DNA of 40,197 nucleotides from CAZYYO01 sp964650965 (lineage in GTDB: Bacteria; Bacillota; Clostridia; Lachnospirales; Lachnospiraceae): positions 1-40,197 of the forward strand of contig CAZYYO010000016.1 in assembly GCA_964650965.1 (NCBI GenBank), given 5' to 3'. Below are positions 33,328 through 40,197 of this stretch, piece after piece. The translations under genes were made by a program, and so were the position numbers. Position 1 is the first letter of the stretch; every line of letters starts with the position of its first letter. The notes under the pieces were generated by a model. The model was not told the DNA's origin and searched no databases. It saw only the letters and a list, made by a program, of their open reading frames with translations.

Positions 33328-35685
33328 ATGAGGAGATTTAAGGAAGCAAAAGCCATTTGGCTGGATGACAGTGGTTTACAGGAGAACAGAAATAACTTTG
33401 CTGGTTTTTATACGCATTTATCTATGGAGAAGGATGAGCCGGTGGTGATAGCCCTTACGGCAAGATCCTATTATCGCTTGTATGTGAATGGTGAGATGAT
33501 AGCAAATGGACCCGCCAGAACCGCAGAACATTACGGCCGAATCGATGAAATACAGGCGATATTGCCGAAAGAGTGTGATCTTGCAATCGAAGTTGTAGCA
33601 TATGGAAAAACTCCGAAGTACTGTAATGATTGTACCTTAGAGCCGGGAATTCTTATTGCCGAGGTGACGACAGAAGATGGAAGTGTGCTGTCTGCCACGG
33701 GGAAGATTGATTGGAGCTGTCAGGAATTGAATCTTCGAAGAGGACTTGTGGAGACCATGAGTCATAGCAGAGGAATTGTGGAGTACTATGACCTAGATCA
33801 GGAGAGCTTCGCCTGGAGGAGACAGAAGGGAGAAAGGGTGCCGGTCCTTGTGGAAGAGGACATTCGTTATCTTAAGAGAAGGGCGCCTTATCCTAATTAT
33901 CATAAGACAGCAGTCAGACAGTTCCTTTCCGTTGGAGATATGGTGGCTAGAGAGCATGGTATGGCAGAATCCAATATTGAATTAGCCAGAATGATGAATC
34001 CAGATTGGTATCAGCTTATTCCAGAGGAGAATCAGTTTCTGGAAGGTCTGCTCCGAGAAGAGGACGGACCATTTACGGGGACGTATGAATTAGGCCAGGG
34101 AGAGATTACGGTAAGAAACGGAAAGAAGCCGGCAGGAATCTTGTGGGAGACAAAAGAGAATCTGGTGGGATTTCTATCCTTCCATATTGAAGTAGAGAAG
34201 GATTGTGTTCTGGATATTCTTCATTCGGACCATTTAAGTATCAAGGGGACGTTAGAGGGCAATACCTATGCGACGCGTTACTGCTTAGCACCGGGAAGTT
34301 ACGATCTCATGCCATTTGAACCGAAGCTCATTCGTTACCTGAAATTCATTGTGAGAACCAAGGGGAGCGTAAGAATCTCCGATATAGTGATTAGAGATGA
34401 TTCCTATCCTGATGAGAACGCCACCTTCTTCTCTTGTAGTGATGGAGATCTAAATCGAATCTATGAAGCTGCAAGGAAGACGCTAACCTTGAATACGCTG
34501 GATATATTCATGGATTGTCCAGAGAGAGAACGAGGGGGATGGTTATGTGATTCCTATTTCACCTCAAGAAGTGCATGGCACATGTATGGAGATGCTCGGG
34601 TGGAACAGGACTTTATGGAGAACTTCCTGTTGACAGACCCAGATTGTATGTGGAATGGCTTCTTTCCAGAGGTGTATCCAGGAGTTCATAGGGATCCCCA
34701 GGATGTGGGGATTCGCAACTGGTCCTTCTGGCTTATCTTGGAATTATGCGATTACTATGAGAGAACGGGGGACAGAAGCCTCTTCGAGAGATATGAGGCA
34801 CGTATTGATCGTTTCATAGAAGGAGTCCTGAGTCTAAGAGGGGAGAGTGGATTGTTAGAGAACTTGGATGTGGCCTTTGTGGATTGGTCCCTATCTAATG
34901 ATGCCAATGCATTGGGACCGATTTCCATTCCTAATAACTGCCTCGCCGTGTATATGTTGGAACAGCTGGCCTTAGTATATGGCAAGACCAAGCTTAGGGA
35001 TGTTGCAAATGAGATGCGTCTTGCTATTGAAGGAATAGAGGAAGGTATCTTCTATGGCAAGGGAGATGGAGCATCCTGGGATTCGAAAGAGAAGAGGCTG
35101 AGCCGGAACAGTCTTCAGACGGAAAGTGGAATCGCCTTGGAGCTGTGGAGCGGATTCCATGGAAAAGAGACTCCTTATGTTCAGCAATTCGTGGAGACTA
35201 TGGGATATCAGCCTCGCTATGTTGCTGATCCTAAGATTGGTAAATCCAATCTATTTATCGGATTGATGATTCGATTTGGCATGCTGGAGAAGCTTGGGCA
35301 GATTGACACTCTTGTGAAGGAAATGAAGGCCTTATACCTGGAGCAGCTGCGTATTGGAACAGGTACGTTGTTTGAAGGCGTGGCAGAACGAAGCGGTTGT
35401 CATGGATTTAACAGTTATGCAGGAACGTTATTAAGCAAACATGTGTTAGGACTTGGAACACCAATGGAGCAAACCAAGGAGATCATCATCTCTCCGCATC
35501 CAGGAGAATTGAACTGGGCCTCAGGCAGTGTGGCCACTAGTGACGGACCGGTACTGCTACGATGGACTTCAGATATGTATTCTCATGAATTAGAATTGAC
35601 CATTCATTATCCAAAGAATTGGAAGATGGTATATGAGTGGCCGGTGGAATTGAAGGGGTGGAAGATTCGGGTGAATGGGGAGTAA
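33328..35685 (+). CDS. GH78-like alpha-L-rhamnosidase
   Basis: A 785-residue glycosidase with an N-terminal beta-sandwich, a second domain and an (alpha/alpha)6 barrel. The key motif DCPERERGGWLCD (396-408) matches the DxPxRERxGW site of family 78, with Asp396, Glu401 and Asp408 as the usual active-site acids. A second acid is likely Glu683 in LFEGVAERSG. Family members release L-rhamnose from plant, bacterial or algal glycans. There is no signal peptide, so it works on oligosaccharides already imported. The ATG follows GGGAG. It is grouped with an esterase and a sulfatase, pointing to a sulfated or acylated rhamnose-containing substrate. Confidence 0.9.
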   Translation: MRRFKEAKAIWLDDSGLQENRNNFAGFYTHLSMEKDEPVVIALTARSYYRLYVNGEMIANGPARTAEHYGRIDEIQAILPKECDLAIEVVAYGKTPKYCNDCTLEPGILIAEVTTEDGSVLSATGKIDWSCQELNLRRGLVETMSHSRGIVEYYDLDQESFAWRRQKGERVPVLVEEDIRYLKRRAPYPNYHKTAVRQFLSVGDMVAREHGMAESNIELARMMNPDWYQLIPEENQFLEGLLREEDGPFTGTYELGQGEITVRNGKKPAGILWETKENLVGFLSFHIEVEKDCVLDILHSDHLSIKGTLEGNTYATRYCLAPGSYDLMPFEPKLIRYLKFIVRTKGSVRISDIVIRDDSYPDENATFFSCSDGDLNRIYEAARKTLTLNTLDIFMDCPERERGGWLCDSYFTSRSAWHMYGDARVEQDFMENFLLTDPDCMWNGFFPEVYPGVHRDPQDVGIRNWSFWLILELCDYYERTGDRSLFERYEARIDRFIEGVLSLRGESGLLENLDVAFVDWSLSNDANALGPISIPNNCLAVYMLEQLALVYGKTKLRDVANEMRLAIEGIEEGIFYGKGDGASWDSKEKRLSRNSLQTESGIALELWSGFHGKETPYVQQFVETMGYQPRYVADPKIGKSNLFIGLMIRFGMLEKLGQIDTLVKEMKALYLEQLRIGTGTLFEGVAERSGCHGFNSYAGTLLSKHVLGLGTPMEQTKEIIISPHPGELNWASGSVATSDGPVLLRWTSDMYSHELELTIHYPKNWKMVYEWPVELKGWKIRVNGE

Positions 35686-35786
35686 AAGATACATGACTAT
35701 TACCAATCCCTTACATTGGAACAGAACGCATATCTGTCTGAGTCACTCCACAGCATAGAAGATAAATGTTAATGGAGGAGAAGCAA

Positions 35787-37331
35787 ATGAAGCAGCCGAA
35801 TATTGTAATAGTTATATCAGATCAACAGAGAGCAGATACGTTGGGGTGTTTTCGTATCTTCGAAAATATAACACCACAGCTGGATCGTATTGGCCATGAG
35901 GGAGCAGTCTTCAAGCGTTGCTATTCCGTACAGCCGGTATGCGGACCGGCTAGAGCATGTTTTCAATCAGGGCGCTACGCATCGGAAACGGGAAATTATA
36001 AGAATGGGAAAAGTCTACCGAAGGATACGGATACCATGGCAAAACACGCCAAAGCACAGGGATATCAAACTGCCTATATTGGAAAATGGCATATCTACGG
36101 AGATGAAAAACCACTGAAAAAACTAGTTGGATACGATGTACCCCGAGAATATCGGGCGGGATATGATTACTGGCTTGCCAGCAATGCACTAGAATTTACA
36201 TCTCATGCCTATGATGGGTATTTGTTTGATAACGATAATCATAAAGTACAGATTCAGGGGTATCGGGCAGATTTTATTACAAATAAGGCACTTGAATACT
36301 TAAAGAACAGGGAGAATGCAGAGCCATTTTTTCTTATGGTATCATTTATAGAGCCACATCAGCAAAATGATTTAGGAAGATTTACTGGACCGATTGGGGA
36401 AGCAGAGCAATATAAGGATTATCAGGCACCCGGGGATTTAAGAAATGCCAAAGGGGATTGGAAGGAAGCACTGCCGGATTATCTAGCGATGTGTCATAAT
36501 TTAGATGCAAATGTTGGTCGTATCCGGGAAGAATTGGAGCGGGAAGGAATTTGGGAGAATACGCTGTTTATTTATTCTGCAGATCATGGCTGCCATTTTA
36601 AAACAAGGAATGGAGAATATAAGAGGTCGTGCCATGAAGCCAGCACACGCGTACCACTTGTCATTCATGGCCCAGAATTTCAGGGGATGGGAGAACGAGA
36701 GAGTACCACAGCTATTTTTGATGTTCCGGCCACGGTTCTTAAAGCCTGCGGTGCAAAGATTCCAAAAGCATATCGTGGCACACCCCTTCAGAACCTGGTG
36801 GAGGATGAGCGGGATATTCTGATTCAAATATCTGAGGAATGTGCAGGAAGAGGCTTGGTGAGTGACAAATGGAAATACTGTATTCAAAATGATGAAGAAG
36901 GCTTAGCAGCTCCTGGAGCAGATATTTATTACGAGAAATATTTATATGACCTTACCCAGGATCCATATGAGCAAAACAATCTAATAGAGGATGAAGCTTA
37001 TGGAGAAATAAGGGAGGAGTTAAAGAAGAGATTATTAAAGCTCATCCAAGAAGTAGAGGGCGAGACCCCCATGATAAAAGCACCCAAAGACAATCCATAT
37101 TATCGCCAGAAATATTCTTTCCTTATGAGCTTGAATCAAATGATGGAGGATGAAAAAACAAAGGCATTAATTGAGAAATATATGCCAATATTGGTAGATA
37201 ATCAGCAGGTACAGCTAGGGGCAAATCTGAAGTTTACCTTTCTAGTGCAGTATTTACAGAAGATGCCAGGGATGAAAAAGAACATAGAAAAATTTAGGGA
37301 AGAACTAAAGGCGTTGAATGACAAGACATGA
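35787..37331 (+). CDS. Sulfatase (Cys-type, formylglycine-dependent)
   Basis: The second sulfatase of the island, 514 residues, with maturation motif CGPAR (Cys52 to Arg56), metal ligands in SDQQRADTLG (11-20) and SADHGCHF (Asp266, His267), and KWH in YIGKWHIYG. It lacks a signal peptide. The ATG at 35787 has GGAGGAG six bases earlier and is chosen over one at 35766. It is only weakly similar to the sulfatase at 27004, so the two probably act on different positions. It follows the GH78-like gene by about 100 bases in the same direction. A Lys-rich C-terminal tail of about 60 residues extends beyond the usual fold. Confidence 0.94.
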   Translation: MKQPNIVIVISDQQRADTLGCFRIFENITPQLDRIGHEGAVFKRCYSVQPVCGPARACFQSGRYASETGNYKNGKSLPKDTDTMAKHAKAQGYQTAYIGKWHIYGDEKPLKKLVGYDVPREYRAGYDYWLASNALEFTSHAYDGYLFDNDNHKVQIQGYRADFITNKALEYLKNRENAEPFFLMVSFIEPHQQNDLGRFTGPIGEAEQYKDYQAPGDLRNAKGDWKEALPDYLAMCHNLDANVGRIREELEREGIWENTLFIYSADHGCHFKTRNGEYKRSCHEASTRVPLVIHGPEFQGMGERESTTAIFDVPATVLKACGAKIPKAYRGTPLQNLVEDERDILIQISEECAGRGLVSDKWKYCIQNDEEGLAAPGADIYYEKYLYDLTQDPYEQNNLIEDEAYGEIREELKKRLLKLIQEVEGETPMIKAPKDNPYYRQKYSFLMSLNQMMEDEKTKALIEKYMPILVDNQQVQLGANLKFTFLVQYLQKMPGMKKNIEKFREELKALNDKT

Positions 37332-37453
37332 GGTACCAAGGGCAAGAGGGAAATCCTAATCATAAGTAGCAACCTGACAAAATAGAGCAAGCAATGTCGG
37401 GAAGGAACATTGTTCGTGAGATATACTGTTCACATAGCAGGGAGGTGATAGGT

Positions 37454-38320
37454 GTGGAATGGGTAGGTGCAATAACAACAGCTGTGGGATATATTGAAAA
37501 TCACATTACAGATAGTATTACTGCAGAAGATGTGGCGAATCAAGTGTATATGTCGCCATTCTATTTTCAAAAAGGATTCAGTATGCTATGCGGCTACACT
37601 GTTGGTGAATACATTAGAAACCGCAGACTTGCTTTAGCCGGCGGTGAACTTGCAGTATCAGATGCAAAAATCATTGATGTAGCGATGAAGTATGGATATG
37701 ATTCACCCGATAGCTTTACAAAAGCATTCACAAGATTCCACGGCATATCGCCAACGATGGTGCGAAGAGAGAATGTGATGATTAAAACTTTTGCACCGCT
37801 ACAATTACAAATTTCATTGAAAGGTGGTTATCTTATGAATTACAAGATTGAAAAGAAAGAAAGTTTTACGGTGTTAGCAGTATCCAAAAGATTTAAGTAT
37901 GAAACTTGCAAGATGGATATTCCGGAGTTCTGGAAAGAACATTACGCAAATGACAATGGCAAGTATGTCTGTGGTATGTTTGGTATTAATATTGATGAGA
38001 AGATGGGTAATGAGGACTTCGAGTATCTGATAGCAGACTTATACAATCCGGCAGATGAGATTCCAGAAGGATTTGTAGTAAGAACAATTCCGTCGTTTAC
38101 ATGGGCAGTTTTCTCCTGTGATGGTCCTATGCCAACAGCATTACAAGATGTTAATCAAAAAATATTCTCTGAATGGCTTCCCGCCTTGAAGGAGTATGAG
38201 TTCGCAGCAGGTTACTGTGTTGAGATGTATGATGCACCTGATAAGTACCCAAATGGAACTAAGGATATAAATTATCATTCTGAGATTTGGATTCCGATTA
38301 AGAAAATATCTGTCAAGTAA
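37454..38320 (+). CDS. AraC regulator fused to a GyrI-like effector domain
   Basis: A ~288-residue regulator. The N-terminal AraC-type double helix-turn-helix runs over residues 1-110 (TAEDVANQVYMSPFYFQKGF, then DVAMKYGYDSPDSFTKAFTR). The C-terminal half is a GyrI-like/Bacterial effector-binding domain, starting near YKIEKKESFTVLAVSKRF and containing DLYNPADEIPEGF and HSEIWIPI. Such fusions (Rob/SoxS-like layout) bind hydrophobic or cationic small molecules and control efflux or stress genes. A frame open from 37394 is less likely than the GTG at 37454, which has GGAGGTGAT upstream and gives the usual MEW start. It follows the sulfatase but its effector domain differs from sugar-responsive AraC proteins. 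Confidence 0.9.
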   Translation: MEWVGAITTAVGYIENHITDSITAEDVANQVYMSPFYFQKGFSMLCGYTVGEYIRNRRLALAGGELAVSDAKIIDVAMKYGYDSPDSFTKAFTRFHGISPTMVRRENVMIKTFAPLQLQISLKGGYLMNYKIEKKESFTVLAVSKRFKYETCKMDIPEFWKEHYANDNGKYVCGMFGINIDEKMGNEDFEYLIADLYNPADEIPEGFVVRTIPSFTWAVFSCDGPMPTALQDVNQKIFSEWLPALKEYEFAAGYCVEMYDAPDKYPNGTKDINYHSEIWIPIKKISVK

Positions 38321-38389
38321 CTTCCATAAATATTTTCAGTAATAAGTGGTTTGATACAAACCATAGGAGTGAAGCATTTTAATCTAAAT

Positions 38390-38432
38390 AAAGTAATAGG
38401 GAGAAAACGTCAAGTTTTCTCCCTATTACTTT
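38390..38432. terminator. Perfect 19-bp hairpin
   Basis: AAAGTAATAGGGAGAAAAC (38390-38408) and GTTTTCTCCCTATTACTTT (38414-38432) are exact reverse complements around a five-base loop. It lies between the AraC/GyrI gene and the DUF6323-like gene. The T-rich 3' arm could terminate transcription in either direction, but no clean T tract follows, and the length and perfection are also what a mobile-element scar would show. Confidence 0.72.
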
Positions 38433-38546
38433 ATCTACATTACCACAAAATAGCCATTTTTTCAAGTCTTGCAGTTGGTTACACTTGGCAGTATAATCAG
38501 TCAACTATTCATAAAGGGATGAAAAATATAGGGAGGAAAAACTTTG

Positions 38547-39023
38547 ATGGAGCAAAAAGACTGGTTACAAGCTGTATCCGAAGCAAATCAAATGGCATCT
38601 ATTTTGCAGACAAATAATAGAATTGAGAGGTTTGGTCTTTGTATATCACAAGAGGATGCAAAACTGTTACTTTCAGATAGGAAGCGGGGATTAAAGGAAA
38701 ATCAAAGAGTAGAATTTGGTGAAGGGATACTCCCACAGTTAATTTTTGCATTTTGTGATTCGCCCTTTATTTACCAGGATAATTTTATTGATGTGATAGG
38801 ACGGCTTCAGGATATTTTTTATGAATACAAAAATGAAACGATTGACATGTTGTCCGATGATGAACTAATTGAATTTATGAAAAAAGAATTTGACGGACCG
38901 TGTTATGGTTCGCTAGAACAATTGGAAGAAACTGTTCTTGAGGAAATGGCAAAAAATATAAGAGTGCAGGGACAGAATTTCTTGGAACATTATTATAGAA
39001 AGCGGGATATTGAGGATGAATGA
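38547..39023 (+). CDS. Unknown protein, DUF6323-like
   Basis: A 158-residue soluble protein with mostly helical character. From memory it resembles the family DUF6323, whose members pair with DUF6179 genes; this is not verified. Motifs that look conserved are GLCISQEDAKLLLSDR and the FCDSPFIYQDNF segment. The ATG at 38547 has GGGAGGAAAA upstream; a TTG at 38544 gives one more residue. It overlaps the next gene by 8 bases, so both form a tight two-gene unit. Base composition is more AT-rich than the glycan island on the left. Confidence 0.75.
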   Translation: MEQKDWLQAVSEANQMASILQTNNRIERFGLCISQEDAKLLLSDRKRGLKENQRVEFGEGILPQLIFAFCDSPFIYQDNFIDVIGRLQDIFYEYKNETIDMLSDDELIEFMKKEFDGPCYGSLEQLEETVLEEMAKNIRVQGQNFLEHYYRKRDIEDE

Positions 39024-39855
39024 GAAAGAGTTGATAGAAGCACTGCCTATTGTCGCGGAACTTAGCAGAAGGTATACTTCCGGTGACAGTACATCCGTTA
39101 CTTATGAAACAGCGAACAGGCTGATGGGAGCAGTCTTATATTGTGTGAATGAATATAATTATGGCGACACATTACCTGTGAAACAGAAGGAAGTCTCTAT
39201 GAGGGAAAAGTATGAAATCGGAAGAACTTTGCTGCTTCAAAAAATCGAAGATTGCAGAATTCGCTATAATGAGTTAATCACTTATTTTAAGGCTTATGGA
39301 AATCACAATTATGAAGATACAGTAAAAAAAGCGATTTCAGGTTTTTTTATACATTATGATTCTGCATTTTATCCTCAAAATACGATTATTACCTGTGATT
39401 ATGCAACCATTATCCCAGTATGCGATATAAGACAGACAGGGATTGATTTGATAGATATATATTTGTCTTACATTGAATTGGAACAGAGCTTTTTACAAAA
39501 GCTGCCAGATGATTTTATTTATGATTTACTGTTTCAGAATGATTGTGATTATAAGAATCAGTTTTATAATATTTCTGCAGTGGTATTTAGAACACTATTG
39601 GGGTGCATGGTAGTTGGAAAAAATATTATGGAAAAACGCAAGGATACTTATGAGCAGCTTTTTGAAATTGTCCAAAAAAGTAACATAGAAGAATTAAGAA
39701 ATCTTTTTGACCAAGCTTCTATGGTACTGTTTCAAAGGATGTATGATAATCCTGTGGAGCTGCATCAGTACTTCCAAAATGAAATTACTGAACTGTCGGC
39801 ACGATTAAAGCAGGTAAAGGATGTCAGAAATATAAAGAATATTCTGGTTTTATGA
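39016..39855 (+). CDS. Unknown protein, DUF6179-like (short form)
   Basis: A 279-residue protein that I think belongs to the DUF6179 family, because of the opening ELSRRYTSGDSTSVTYETANRL and the later YDSAFYPQNTIITCDYAT. Family members that I recall are longer (about 450 residues), so this may be a short or C-terminally lost form; that comparison is from memory. No membrane segment or catalytic motif is visible. It starts inside the end of the DUF6323-like gene, indicating translational coupling and a joint, unknown function. Repeat copy B starts 17 bases after its stop. Confidence 0.75.
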   Translation: MNEKELIEALPIVAELSRRYTSGDSTSVTYETANRLMGAVLYCVNEYNYGDTLPVKQKEVSMREKYEIGRTLLLQKIEDCRIRYNELITYFKAYGNHNYEDTVKKAISGFFIHYDSAFYPQNTIITCDYATIIPVCDIRQTGIDLIDIYLSYIELEQSFLQKLPDDFIYDLLFQNDCDYKNQFYNISAVVFRTLLGCMVVGKNIMEKRKDTYEQLFEIVQKSNIEELRNLFDQASMVLFQRMYDNPVELHQYFQNEITELSARLKQVKDVRNIKNILVL

Positions 39856-39871
39856 GTAAACATGAGGCATT

Positions 39872-40029
39872 AAGGGCAAGTGCAGGAAGAAGTTATGATA
39901 TTTGCCCTTTTAGAGGTAAAAAATAGCAAAAAAAGAGATGAAAAGGGCAAGGCGGAAGTATTTACTACTACTTGCCCTATATTGTGGTCAAATTAGGGCA
40001 AGTAGACTGTAAAATGCCCCTGGTTAGAT
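39872..40029 (+). repeat. GGGCAA structured dispersed repeat, copy B
   Basis: Second copy of the element at 3985. The first hairpin is AAGGGCAA (39872) with TTGCCCTT (39902-39909); a middle AAAAGGGCAAGG follows near 39941, then CTTGCCCTA (39971-39979) and its perfect complement TAGGGCAAG (39994-40002). The stretch TATTTAC before the second hairpin and AAAATGCCCCTGGTTAGATA after it match copy A. The connecting sequence differs. The copy lies after the DUF6179-like gene. Confidence 0.85.
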
Positions 40030-40197
40030 ATGGCAACAATCTTCGAGACGTCAATCAGGTATGAGAGAATGTAATTTATATAGAACTGATCCGTAGAGAT
40101 TTTCATGTAACGTATCTTCTTGCGTACAAACATGTGATTCAGCGTGAGTTTGGTGCATTTAAGGGATTGATGATAACTATCCAAAGTATGTTATAAT
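40030..40197. other. Right-edge region without a supported gene
   Basis: The last 168 bases hold a short minus-strand open frame (63 codons, TTG start) that is closed upstream by a stop inside the window, so it is not the end of a larger gene. On the plus strand TGTTATAAT at 40189-40197 is an extended -10 box with TTGATG 19 bases earlier, so a promoter may drive a gene beyond the edge. Confidence 0.4.

Noticed and set aside
38351..38617. 88-codon plus-strand frame
   Set aside because: It runs through the perfect 19-bp hairpin and into the start of the DUF6323-like gene in another frame, with no ribosome binding site.
39993..40184. 63-codon minus-strand frame at the right edge
   Set aside because: It starts with TTG just after an in-frame stop, ends inside the repeat, and matches nothing I recognise. 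It may be a remnant.

Overview
The window looks like chromosomal DNA from a gut-type Gram-positive anaerobe of the class Clostridia, most likely a Lachnospiraceae member (Blautia/Roseburia-like). The reasons are a lysine riboswitch on dapA, sigma-A promoters of the TTGACA-17-TATAAT type, AGGAGG ribosome binding sites, gatCAB, an anaerobic sulfatase-maturating enzyme, YerC/TrpR-like and DegV proteins, and many AraC regulators. This assignment is inference from gene content. I see no tRNA, rRNA, CRISPR array, transposase or phage gene.

Layout. (1) 1-2921: promoter, lysine riboswitch and terminator ahead of dapA-dapB-nudC. (2) 2888-3541 (-): an alpha/beta hydrolase whose 3' end overlaps nudC. 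(3) 3542-4262: a gene-free block with a ~240 bp palindromic element, a degenerate 16-nt tandem array and copy A of a structured GGGCAA repeat, followed by an extended -10 promoter. (4) 4263-7414: gatC-gatA-gatB. (5) 7539-10592: MFS transporter, glycerophosphodiester phosphodiesterase and lysophospholipase-like hydrolase, read as a lipid-scavenging operon. (6) 10782-15114: a divergent ClpX paralogue, the anaerobic sulfatase-maturating radical SAM enzyme and a Csp-like subtilase. (7) 15200-16425: YerC-like regulator, a Lachnospiraceae-type unknown protein, a cold-shock protein and its terminator. (8) 16477-21417: YfhO-type membrane protein, acyltransferase and transglutaminase-like lipoprotein, a probable envelope-glycan group. 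(9) 21568-26114: DegV, FolC with a cysteine-rich insert, two small membrane proteins and a Na/Pi cotransporter.

(10) 26141-38320 is a catabolic island for sulfated and decorated glycans: two Cys-type sulfatases, a GH43-like and a GH78-like hydrolase, an esterase, a YoaK-like membrane protein, three AraC-type regulators and one LysR regulator. None of the hydrolases shows a signal peptide, so the work appears to be done inside the cell on imported oligosaccharides; no obvious sugar ABC transporter or PTS lies in the window. The sulfatases need their active-site cysteine converted to formylglycine, and the enzyme for that is encoded at 12261-13376, so regions 6 and 10 are functionally linked.

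(11) 38390-40197: a perfect 19-bp hairpin, a pair of unknown genes that resemble DUF6323 and DUF6179 proteins, and copy B of the GGGCAA repeat. The two copies, about 36 kb apart, keep their alternating inverted motifs while the sequence between them has drifted. This is the most interesting non-coding signal in the window. The most interesting coding signals are the ClpX paralogue with altered substrate and partner loops, the FolC Cys insert, and the small His-rich membrane protein coupled to the phosphate transporter.
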